From: Plumapathes pennacea
Taxonomy: Eukaryota > Cnidaria > Anthozoa > Antipatharia > Myriopathidae
Direction of reading: 5' to 3'
Length of the DNA: 64,000 nucleotides
Assembly (NCBI GenBank): GCA_964036295.1
Contig: OZ038469.1
Span: forward strand, 8,820,067-8,884,066
The position numbers and the translations under genes were made by a program. Of the stretch, positions 22,613-34,500 are shown in pieces (within the stretch, counting starts at the first letter, position 1; each line of letters starts with the position of its first letter). The notes beneath the pieces were generated by a model. The model was not told where the DNA came from. It made no database searches and saw only the letters and a list, made by a program, of their open reading frames with translations.

Positions 22613-23978
22613 ATAATCCACAGTTTACGGAATCAACTCCCGGCGGAGACGCGTTTTTTCGCTGCTTTTTCCTTCTCTTTTCAGAGATACTAATAAATGG
22701 TTTGTGTGTATATAATTCAGCTCTGTATATATGCATTGGAAAATAGAAGCATTGCAAGCCATAACATTACTGTGATTTTAGCCAATTCAAAGATGTCGAT
22801 CGATCGAATTGAACACCTTTGTTGTATGCCACGGTTACATAAGTTTTAATTGGTAAAAAGCAATTCAATATTTAAAAACAAAATTTACCTTACTGTGTCA
22901 ATCAATATTTAAGGCGCTATAGCGTTTTTTTCTACAGTAAGCATTTAAAAATCTGTGTGAAGTTCGCAGTTTGGTCTTTATTTTCGATAGCTTGTGCCTT
23001 GAGAATCGAAAGACTCCTTCTCATCGGTCGAGTATTCTCAGTCGCAAAGGCCGCCACTTTGTGGTCGACCACGTGGTTGCGTAAAAGGTCTGCATTGGTC
23101 AGAGGAATTAACAGAAAGGTTTACAGCCCATCGACCAAGTGAGCGAAATTTCTCCCAACTGCCATAACTCGCATATTGCTTGTTTTTTATACAGTGTATA
23201 AATTATATAGCTGATCCTGAAAAAAGTTGTTGGATAGAAATATTTATAATATAGGTTTTGCACGGCGGCCATGTTGCATGCCAGGAACATTTAGAATTTA
23301 GTTCCTCTGGGAAAGAAAAGCTATTGTTGTGCAAAAATGTTTCATTGTTCCTGGTATGCAACATGGCTGCCGTGCAAAACCTCTATATAGGCTAATGTAC
23401 ATGTATCTATTACGTGAATACATATAACTATCATGTGATAACACTTTAATAACATAAATATTGCACAGAAACTATTACGTGGAACGTGGCCCGGAAGCTA
23501 CACCCTTTAAAGTGCAGGGTGTATTTACATGCTTTTCACTCGTGTATGTGTACGTACGATAAAAATAAGGACATGCAGCACTATTGCACTTTGAAATCTT
23601 TGACAATTAAACTGCAGGGTAAAACACCTCCCCAGGTATTCACCAAACTTTCGTACGCACGAAAAATTTCGTAAGTACAACTTAAGCATCGTAACTCACG
23701 TTAGTCGGTATTCACCAAAACAAATGTTCGTAAATTTTGTTCGTAACTTTAGGCAAGCTCATGACCTATCGTACGAACAATCTTTGTTCGTAATGCAGCT
23801 TATGCGCCCGTCGATTTGCCCGATTCCAGCAAGACCAAGAGACACAAGATCCAAATATTTTCTCTGCACAGAGTAGAGGGACAGAAGAAACCATTCAAAT
23901 GCTCAATTTTGATGACCTCCTGTCAAAACGGTGTGTGCGAGTTTGGCACTGTCATTCAAGAAATCACTTGCTCCCTAA
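22613..23978. other. No confident gene; short inverted and GTACGAAC-rich patches
   Basis: Non-coding. 23245-23285 and 23325-23385 are inverted copies of a segment (TTTTGCACGGC.GCCATGTTGC). From 23630 to 23790 the sequence is rich in TTCGTACG/GTTCGTAA motifs that recur inverted at 25060-25180, so both may be ends of one decayed DNA transposon enclosing the MITE at 23979. Confidence 0.45.
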
Positions 23979-24384
23979 GGCCCGGTTCAGACGTCGTGCC
24001 AGAGTCGAGCCGAACTCAATTCAGGACTAAAAAAAAGTATTAAGACCAATTAATTTCGACTGTAGCACGACGTCTGAATCAAAGGTTTGAATTAAGTTCG
24101 ACTGAGAAATAAGTTCGACAAACTCTGCCGTGCTACACGACTCTAGCACGGCTTTGATTCAGACGTCGTGCCCGAGTCGTGCCAAACCAAATGCATACAT
24201 TACTATAATGTCTAACAGCATAAATTTGATGCGGCCTCTGTCAAAGAGAAGAAAGATAAGAAAGTTGAGCCGAATTTGGAATTAAGTTCGACGTCTGAAT
24301 CAAAGCCGTGCCACCGTCGTGCTTCAGTCGAACTCAATTGCAATTAGGTTCGGTACGGCTCTGGCACGACGTCTGAACCTAGCC
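23979..24384. mobile_element. MITE with GTTCAGACGTCGTGCC TIRs, TAA duplication
   Basis: 406 bp. The left end GGCCCGGTTCAGACGTCGTG matches the complement of the right end GGCTAGGTTCAGACGTCGTG. It is flanked by TAA on both sides, fitting PIF/Harbinger-type MITEs. The interior repeats the TTGATTCAGACGTCGTGC and AATTAAGTTCGAC blocks in both orientations. Confidence 0.83.
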
Positions 24385-24387
24385 TAA

Positions 24388-25457
24388 TTCGGTCTTCTTT
24401 CACCCATCAACGAGTAATAAGCGGTCCATTGACAACAGTAAAGGACACAACCTGATGGCAACGAGGTGGACAACTTCTCTTCAATGGCAGGTCATTTCAA
24501 GATGCATTGCAGAACTAATTGCGATCACTCATGCTGGAACGAACTACTCGAACTGCAACGTTGTTGCGTTGAACCTGTCCGTTTTTTGGGTTTTGAAGCT
24601 TATTCCGATAGATATCCACAATAGAGAGAAGGCCACTGGATTGTTTAAGGGTCCGAATTTGTGCAAGAAAATGTTGATATTCAAGTTGTCGCGAAATTTG
24701 AGTGAATGGCGGATCGGGACAAGCCAACAGGACGCCGCTAAAATTGGTATATGACTGTGACTTTCTTAATATAAAATACTTGTAGACGAGTAGTCGGTAT
24801 TGCTTTATAAATTGAACCCGGGATATGCAGAGTTGTCGACTCGTCGTCCCGCTATTTCACGATCTCTTCACCGGTTATGAGCCGAATCCTTGACAAACGG
24901 CCATCGTCTGAGTCGTATTGTTTTTATGTCAGTTACGGTAATAAAAATTTAGTTTTGGAATGTTCTCCATTCATTTTGATCTGTTCGAAGCGTCGTGGCC
25001 ACGTTTTGGGTGAAATGTAAACTTTGCAGTGATTGGTTTAATAAATTTACGAAGCGACGTATCGCTGCGAACTTCGTACACAAGTTTTGTGAATAGCACT
25101 GACGAACTTTCTTACGAACTGCGTAACTTTTGTTCCTACGAACTTGCTTACGAACTTTCCTACAAAAGTTTGGCAAATACGGCCCCCAAAAGGGTATATC
25201 GTGTTCAAGCATTTTAGTCAACCAAGCCTGTTCTTCATGTGGTATGAGTACTCATTTTTTACACGACCACATGTTCAACCACAAAATGGCAGCCTTCGCG
25301 AATGAGAATAGTCGACCGACGAATAGGAGGACATTGAGAATCTCAAAAGCGATGAACTGATCTTACGCTTTGGAGTCTTTTAATTTTCAAGGCACAAGGC
25401 CGAACTGCCAACTTTACACTTCACACGTAACGTAATTTAAAGAGTTTAGTACTGCAC
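24388..25457. other. No confident gene; likely decayed DNA-transposon interior
   Basis: A plus-strand open frame at 24455-24754 has no recognised family. The 25060-25195 part has four TACGAACTT-type repeats ending CAAAAGTTTGGCAAATACGG, the inverted counterpart of 23630-23660. The missing last exon(s) of the mARC gene were searched for here on the minus strand and not found. Confidence 0.4.
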
Positions 25458-25529
25458 CTCCTCAAAGTTGTGACCGGTTCATTGCCATCTCTCTGACCAG
25501 TTTCAGGATCTACAGTGGTAAACAGGCAC
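25458..25529 (-). CDS. MTARC: mARC exon 6
   Basis: 72 nt; acceptor CATAAG|G, donor GAG|GTGCAG. Encodes (R)CLFTTVDPETGQRDGNEPV and TTLRR. The first base completes the Arg codon of the CGRC motif begun in exon 5. It ends in phase 2, so at least one more exon must follow. Confidence 0.88.
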
Positions 25530-28500
25530 CTTATGAAGGAAACCATCAGGTGAGTTCAATTCTAATAATTTTCTTGTACTTTTATATACATGTATCAGCA
25601 AAAAAAGGTAACTTTGCAGGTCTGAAATGTCTAATAGAAAATGTATTTAAAGAATATCAACAATATAGTAGTTTTAGAATGGTTAATAATGGTTTCTTTG
25701 TGCCAAATCAAAAGACCAGTTTTCAAGGTTGCGCGTGCATCTGAATTTGACGGGCCAAGACTTATAAATTCAACGTTCAACTTTCTTTTACGGCAGATTG
25801 TACTCGTCCTAGATGTAGATGCTTCATGCTGAGCCCATATTTTAGTTAGGACGACTACTTTAAGTTTTAAAGCCGTTTTCTACAACGTTCACGCATGAGT
25901 GCTCGCTAAATAACTATTATGCACCTATCAATGTTAAGCGCGATGGGTTGGGGGGGGGGGGGGGGAGGGAGGGGGATACGGGCAAATGTGGGGGATTTGA
26001 TCGTTCTCGTGGCCCCCCACCCTTGGGAATTTGACCTTGATTCTCGGCCCCAGGGTGGGGACATTTGAATTTTTCGTGTAGAGGACTGGGACCTAAACTT
26101 ATGCCGAGCGCTAACGTCAGCGCTCAATTTAATTATAATAGTGGCGTGTGTGGGCCATAAATGCGTTTGAGATTTGCTTTGAGTTGGTGTTATTCTCTGT
26201 CTTGCTGCTCCTCCGTTTTCCTTACTCGATTACAGTTTCAGCATAAAAAAGTTCACTTGAAGTCGTCCCGTGGGTGGGGAAATTTGATCCGATTTCACCC
26301 ATATTTCTATCCCCAGGGTGGGAAATTTGTTCAAAAATTTTCTCAAAAAGTCAATCCCCCACCCCTTGCCCGTATCCGCCACCCTCGGGCTTAACACTAA
26401 TAGGTGCATTATATTTAAGGTTGTGGCACGTCAAGTTTGAGTGCACGCGAAACCTTCAGAAACTGGTCTATTGTGTTGTACTTTTATATACTTGTATTAG
26501 CGGAAAAAGGAACCGTGCAGCTGAAATGTCTGATAGAAAATGTATTATAATATAATGGTTAATAATCAATTGATCAAAAGGATCACAGAATTCATTTCAT
26601 TAGTGGTACAAAGTCACTTGTCAAAGTCAATATTCGTCGTAATGATTATTATTAAATATTAAAATTTGTAGGGGTGCACAGTTACTTTTTTTCCGTTAGT
26701 ATATGTTTAAACGTGTTTGGTCTTCCTAAAAGATTAAAACATTCTCGGAGATTTCAAAGGACTAACTAAATTGCTTCTCCGGCCTTATTTTCAGGTTTGT
26801 TATTAATAATTTGAAATTAAAAACCATATTGATGATGCTTCGGTTTGTATGTCTCTCACCTTCCACAATTTTTGAGTACCCTGAATTCAACATCGCCTAT
26901 TCTTACTCTCTTTCCCTTCCAATCATCCTGTTAATGGAAAATGTAAACTCGTCACTAAAGAAAATGATGTACATAAATATTATACACTAAAATAGTAGGG
27001 AGTGTTTTGCATTATTCTTCGCTATAAACATTAGTAACTGTAAATTTTCTTGCACCTTTACACTAGTTTCTTTTTTTATCTTTCCTTTCCTTTTCTGTTT
27101 TGTTTTTGTTTTTGTTTTTGTTTTTGCTTTTGTTTGTTTTGTGCTTTATTTGTGTATTTTTTTTTTAGAAATGATTAAGAAATATATAACACGTTCCCGT
27201 GTAATATAGCCTCATCTAAACACGCGGGAAGTTGTGAGAACACGAGAGTAGCCTAGAGAAAGCATGAGGCCGCCGAGTGGTGGTAGTGATTGTGTGATTA
27301 TAAGATATCATTGATCTGAAAAATAGATAAATATATAGAGACTTTCCTATCTCCTGGGGATTTTTTGACAACCGATTTATTCTGTTTTAAAATTTGCTTT
27401 ATTTCCAACTTAGGTGTAGAACTTGCAAACAAACCATATTTTGACAAACTAAAACAAGCCCTTACACCAATTATTTTACTTACATACCTCAGCCCATGCC
27501 TCCATTCCTGAGATCACAATATTTGGTCTGAACCTCTTCATGCTTATTGACTTGGGGAGAATATTGTTCAGGGCTAACAAGGAAGCTTCTGTTGCAATGA
27601 GATAGGGTGCTAAATTCCCATATCCTGTCTGAAGATTAATAGATATATGTGTTGGGAATTTTTGGCAGTATAACAAGAGATTGCAATTGTTTCTTTTATC
27701 AATAACTCAACACTTTTGAAACAACAATATCTTCAGCAAAAGTTGGCCTATTTACCCCTCAGTATACTGTACTTCTAACTTTTATGTAATGTTCTTTTTT
27801 TCTTTCTGTTTATATGTGTATCTACAGGATCTAAAAAACAACAAAATGCATACTGTACTGGTGTGTACATATATGTACAATCACACACAAAAACGAAATA
27901 AGATATTCAAATAGTTTACAATCCCACCTTGCAAGTAAAATTAATATCAGTCTGCTGAGCTTGCTTTAATTTGCTTCTACAGTATAAATAATCCAAACAA
28001 GTGGTTTCCCCCTTACTGCATGCCAATTAGCTCTATCATCAGGTGATCCACAAGCATCACAAACTGGAAAAGATTGTGAATGTGGCTTCATGTAGGTAAT
28101 TTTTGAGTTGTCTTTGCCTGTTCAATAACGAGCCTCGGATGATTATGCATGCTTATTTTCACGAAATTTAAGTCATTTTCATACTTAAGTCATTTACCTG
28201 TAGCTAACTCTTTCACTAGTGAGCTCAGAATACAAATTCTCAAAAAGTATCAAGAAAAAAAATATGTATAAGTGATATATTCTCATTGATAAGCCAGTCA
28301 GCTTTCGTCAGGGTGAACTATCGAGTGGCAAATTCTCCATACTGTATGATATATCTTTGAAGAGAAACTGAAGGAGAAAATTGGCAAAAAAGTTGATTAT
28401 TCAGGAGTAAAAGGGTTAAAAACAGAGGCAAGTTCTTGGAAAAGGCCACATATTGTTACAGTATGCTCATTTGATCCGTGGTGCAAAGGTTTGGGTATGT

Positions 28501-31500
28501 GGCAGCTGAGTTGAGTTATGTAACTTCCTGACCTTTTCTCCTTGCTTTCCTTTATCCCCCCATGTTCGATTATCAGTGATAAAGCAGGGGCTGCGAATTT
28601 TGTACAGGCTAATGCCAGGCTTCTTTAGATAATTAGAAAACCAAGCAGATGCTTCTTCTCCAGCAAACTGTCCTCCAGTGTCCAATGTGTAGATACTAAA
28701 TACATGCAATAAAGAAAGAAAAAAATTACTGACAAGGATGTATGGTAAGACTTGATAATTTAGTACCTGCTCCCTGACTTTAAACGGTCGCAATGCTAAG
28801 GGGCTAAATTTTCATACACAAAATGTGTTAAGAGACATACTTTCAAAATCCATGATTTAAATATTTCCCAAAATGCACCAACTAACAGGGGAGGGGGAGG
28901 GGGGTGCTTTTTGCTTTGTAAACTTTTTGTTGCTTTACAGCTGTATTTTACTAGCACAAAAACTACTTATGGCATGTTAAATACACATTAGGCAGAATAT
29001 CAGCTCAATGTTTGACAAGATCAGATACTTTTTGTCAGGATGCAGTTACTTACTTATGGAATGATACAATACCATCTGTACTTTATTATATAGATATTGC
29101 ATGATGAAACAACAGGACCTATTACATAAACTCTGGTGTGATATAGAGTTCCCACCTCTGAGAAATGACATATCTGAACACATGTAAAAATACGATATTT
29201 TTACATGTGTTTAATATCAGCCAAGCAGTGGTCTCGCATGTTTTTTGCATTTCTTAGTGGCAGAAACTCTGTAACACACCAGAGTTTATGAAATAAGCAG
29301 AATAACACACAGGCCCCGTCCACACTACGCTGGATAAATTTGAAAACGCAACTTTTACTCTGAAAACGCAAGAAATGTTTTTCGTCCACACTGGAAAACG
29401 GATAAAATGTTTCCGGGCCCAAATGTATTGTTATTGCTCTACAAACGTCCCTGACAATCTTTGAGACCACTTGACGTGACCACGTGAGTCAGAGTTTTCG
29501 AAAAGTTCCGTTTTCAAAATGTTTTTCGTCCACACCAAAACGCAAAGCCGGCGTTTTCAAATTTATCCACTTTGAAGAGCGTTTTCGAAAAGTTCCGTTT
29601 TCGTGGACAATTTATCCGGATTAGTGTGGACGGTAGGCCTAACCGTAAGAATAAAGTTGCGTTTTCAAATTTATCCGGCGTAGTGTGGACGGGGCCACAG
29701 ACACTTGAAAATATGAAATTTATCTTCTTGTGTTCATCTCAATACCTCAGTCATTCGCTTCGCTCACTCGTGAGATATCGAGATGAACACTCATGTATTT
29801 AATATTCTCTATTTCTCCAGTTCAAAAAACTGGTATTTTCAGTGTACAAGATATCTTCACATGTAAAAGATAAAAGTGTTATGTTCACTGTGCACACTTT
29901 TTTGAAAACAGCAAGTTCTGACAGGAAATAAAGGCTGTGAGATATGTTCTCGTTCTGGATAATTCATCGCTGTCTAATTTAATACACAGAACATTACATG
30001 GCCGAATTTTATTTCTATTTTTTATCTCTCACAGAGTTATCATCAACACTTGAAGATAGAATTCACATATCCAAGTAGCCTGCATAGTAAGTGTTTCCCC
30101 TTGATACAAAGAGCATACCATGACTTTCTGGATTTTGGTTGCGTGAAAAATGGGGCGAGTGCAAAAATTGGGGCGAGGGGGAGGGGGGATATGACACTCA
30201 TTCCATGTCTTTGTACTCTTACAAACACTTGGGATGTTGTGAGAACACGAGAAAAAGTTCAAAATCACTTGCCGAAGTGGCTCAAGATTTTGAACTTTTT
30301 CTCATGTTCTCCCACATCCCACATGTTTATAAAGTATAAAGGCATGGAAACTCGTGTTACATTTATTGCTTAAATATTATTTTTGAGAATGTTAATGACG
30401 AGACATCAAAGGAGGTATTTGTGATTGGAACTGTTTTCAGGTTTATACAAAATATTTGGTTAAATTCAAATTAACATGGACATGCATATAAGATGTTGTA
30501 TATTTCTACCAACACAGTTTTGTATAACAAATTATTGACATCACATCATTACCACATTTAAAATACAATATAAGGGTTTTATAACCCATAAGCGCAAATG
30601 CAAACTGTATGTGCAGACATATGATACCGTGTGGCAGGAAATTTTCGTGAGAGTTTAATTTTGCAGACTGCTGATTTTTTTGCATTCTGCGGATTTCAGA
30701 CATGTTTCTGTCCGGTATTTCACATTTGGCACTGGTACTAGCAACACTGTTACAACTGTTATGCAGATAATGTTCATTTTGTTTCAATTGCAAAGAAGAA
30801 GGCTGTGATTCATTTGCAGTCAATTAAATTGAAATTCAGTGATCTAAGTATATAATGGAGTAAATTTTCGCAGACTTTTTTTTTCGCAGTAGTTTATTTT
30901 CGTGGAATTTAATTTTTGCAAATCGTCAGAAAATCTGTGAAATTTGCGAAAATAAACTCCCGCGACATGCCACATGATATTCTAATAGTCAACTGTTTAC
31001 TTGATGTATAATATTATTGGTTTAATTTAAATATATCATTTTCGAGATTAGAGGCAGTTTAAGCAATTGCAATTAGGACACAGTCTGGGAATAAATCTGC
31101 GGGCTTCAAAGGCAACAAACCCATAATCTTTGCAATACTGTTGCACTTGTATTTGAGGAGGTAGCAAAAATAATATGTTCTTGCCATCAATAGCTGCAGT
31201 AGCATTTGCACTGGCATTGCGAAGGTCTTGGCTTTATTTCCAATGAAGCCCAGATTTATTTCCAGGCTATCCTTCCAACTGCTCAGTTGGTTTATAACTG
31301 CAAGGCTCACTCTCAATGATTATTATTGAGAATGTTTTTCACATAATTTTTTAGAGCATAAGAAAATACATAAAAATGTAGTGTAAAAGTTGTCTGAGAG
31401 CATTACCTTATAATGTAGCACTTAAGTTTATAATGTACCTAGTTTTCCCTATACTGTGCAATTATCTTCCTATAATTTACTTGAATTTTGAAACTGCTTA

Positions 31501-34500
31501 GTGTTCAAGTGTTAATTCACTGTGAGAGTATCCATACCAGACACATTCAAATGAATGTGATCATGAGAATGTTTTTTTTATATATAAAAAACTCTATATA
31601 GTGAGTTTTAGAAACATGTGGAAAATTCATTTAAAAGACCACCAGAAGAATTCTCTGCACTTCTTTTGCTGCTCTTTTAAATTCCCAAGTGCTTTAATTT
31701 TTAAGAGAGAGAGCATTAGGCTTGTTCCCACAAATCATATTATAATTTACCTGAATTTTGAATCTACTTCATTGTCCAATGGTAAATTGACTGTGAGAGT
31801 ATCCATGCCAGGAGCATTTAAACAAAGAATTTTGTGATCATCTTCCAATGAAGCCTCAACCTGCTGCAGTGTTGGATGTTGACTTCCCACCACTACTCTG
31901 TTGCCTTTATCAATCAAAGCCCAGTTCCTGTATTGATGAGCACAAAAAAAGTAAATGCAAAAGCAAAACACTTGCATGAAACACCTGCATATCCCTGCTT
32001 TACTATCCTTAAAAACCCCACAGGAACCATGATAGATTTATTTGTTTAAACATGGTAAATTCAACAACATAACATTGATTTACATGAATGCCATAATACA
32101 GAATTGAATGCTACACATCTCATCTAAAATATAATTAAAGGCAAGAACTGTCATTTATATTACAAGTACTGGAGAATATATATTATAACATTAAAATATC
32201 CATCAAGCGACAAGCATGATTGCCTTCAATTTGCTTTTAAAAGATGATAAAGACTTGAGCAGGTTAAAATCTCACTTCCATGCTTTTGGTCTCACACTTT
32301 TTCTGGGTTTGCCATTAGATCCATGTAACATGATATTTTGTGTACATGACTTGCATAGGTGACATATATGGAACATCTTGTACCAGCTCAAACCATGCAA
32401 GAGAGACTATTTCAACTGCTGCTCCCAGAGGTTATTACATCATCCCCTCACACTCACCAGTGTGCATATGTGTAACAGAGTTAGTCGAAAACTATTTCCT
32501 AGTTAATCGATAACCCATATACAGTATAATGTTACATATTAATCATAAACACGTAATTATTTAACTATAATATACTGAATACGTTCACCAATTGATCAAG
32601 GTAAAAATAGTAGTAGTAGTCCTGATTTCATTGCAATATTATGACAGACTGCTACTTTAATTCTTTTGTCTATGATTCTGAAAGGTATCTACTGTACAAA
32701 GAAGAACGACATAAAAAACATTCTCTTGATATCACGCAATGCTTCCAAAAATGTAACAATTCATGGCGGTATATTGTAAAACCTGGACTAGGGCTCTAAT
32801 TTGTAAAACCTGGACTCAATTTTGAAAAATTTGTAAAACCTGGACTTGATTTTGAAAAATTATGTCAGTAAAATTAAGTAAAATTTTTGTTATTACTAAA
32901 TAATTAGTAATAACATTTATTTTGACTATCTTGAAAGCCTCGTGTGAACCAACAGTTTTGGACCCTGCCAAATGATTGTGAAATAGTTAAAAATACTGCA
33001 TTGTGGGCCACCTGTGGATGACTGTGGGAGTATTGCCATGTTTGGAACCTTTGTAGTTTTAAGTCTAAAGTTTCTGGATGGAAAGGTGTTCATCTGCTAT
33101 GGCTGCAAGGAATCCTTATAGCCAAGTGGTTCTATTCCAAATGCATCAGATGATTTGGTTGTTGTAACCAGAATTAGAAGGCAATATTTCAAGGATCAGA
33201 AGCCATGCAGCAGTCGCCGGATCTAACCAACGTGTACTACCATTTGAATCCGAACTGCATACGTGAACGCCACAGCTATTTTATACCTGGCCTCATTACG
33301 GTGCCAGATGACCTGAGGCCTCACCTACTGGAGGAGCATTGGCGCTGAATTCGGGAGCGTTTGGGAGCTCATTTTTAGAACTAACATGAACAGGAGATAT
33401 ATTAAATTGACAACAAAGTGATCCTTTATTTTTTCCAAGCTGTGTATGTTGTATGAATGAAATTTCCCGAGCTCCTTGTAGTGGCATTAATATAATGGCA
33501 TATAACGTTTCTAATATTTGAAAAGAACTTCGTTTTCAAGAAACTCCATTTTGATCCCAGGGTCATTCCACAGTATTTTGGACATGGATATCAGTTTTCT
33601 AAATGTTTTGAATCAAACCTAAAATGTCCTTTAAGTTGTAGCTTGGTGTTGATAGTTTACTTTATGATGTGATTTATGGGGGTAGCATGCTGATAATGAT
33701 GCATAAATTATAATCAAACATGAAAAAAGTAAAAATGGCCGTTGCGGAGAGGACAAATCAATTTATTGTTTAAAAACAAATGAAAAACTGAAACCTCACA
33801 AAAGTTATCAGGACATAAACTATTACTGATGCGGTTTACAGAACAGTTGTTACAGGATGATGTTTTACCCAGAGTCCTGTGCTAGAGACTGTCCATTTGC
33901 TAAATGTCCTCTCCGCAACATTTTGACCCCTAAAAGTTTATGTTATGGATGACCACATAATCATATTAGGTACACAGTTTGATAACTTCTAATTTATAAC
34001 AGGAGGTATGTTTTATTGTGTTCAGATATTCTTCAGCTCATCACCTTAATGATTTAGGGACGTTTTCTTTTTGTTGCGGAGAGGACATTTCTGTTGCGGA
34101 GAGGACACATTGCTTAGAAGTTGATTTAAAATAAACTCATTATAAACTAAATAAATTCTAAAATAAACTCATGTTAGGTAAATTGTACTTTTCAGGGCTT
34201 TTAGTATATTTGAAGTGTGCAGCAGTGTACTTCTGTGTTAGTTAAAAGTTCGAGAGGAAGATAACATTACTACAGTACAAGGCATTCTGTCTACTCAAAC
34301 AGCATTTGGGAGAGCACTTGCTAATAACAATAATCACTTCACCACATTCAAAGTTCTTGCACAGAGTTGGTGCCAGAATGTTTGATTGGCCTCAGATAGA
34401 TGACATTGATAAGGTACATGCCACCTGTGTGTTTTATGGCCCAGTACGATGGCAGGGCAATGGCCCCTTTGAAACTCCAGATCTGGAGGAGCTTGGAACT

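Noticed and set aside
23790-23978. Possible Harbinger-type protein fragment (NFDDLLSKRCVRVWHCHSRN)
   Set aside because: Short, no catalytic or DNA-binding motif; cannot be separated from chance.
24455-24754. 99-residue plus-strand open frame
   Set aside because: No recognisable motif, lies in a likely decayed transposon and overlaps an equally long antisense frame.
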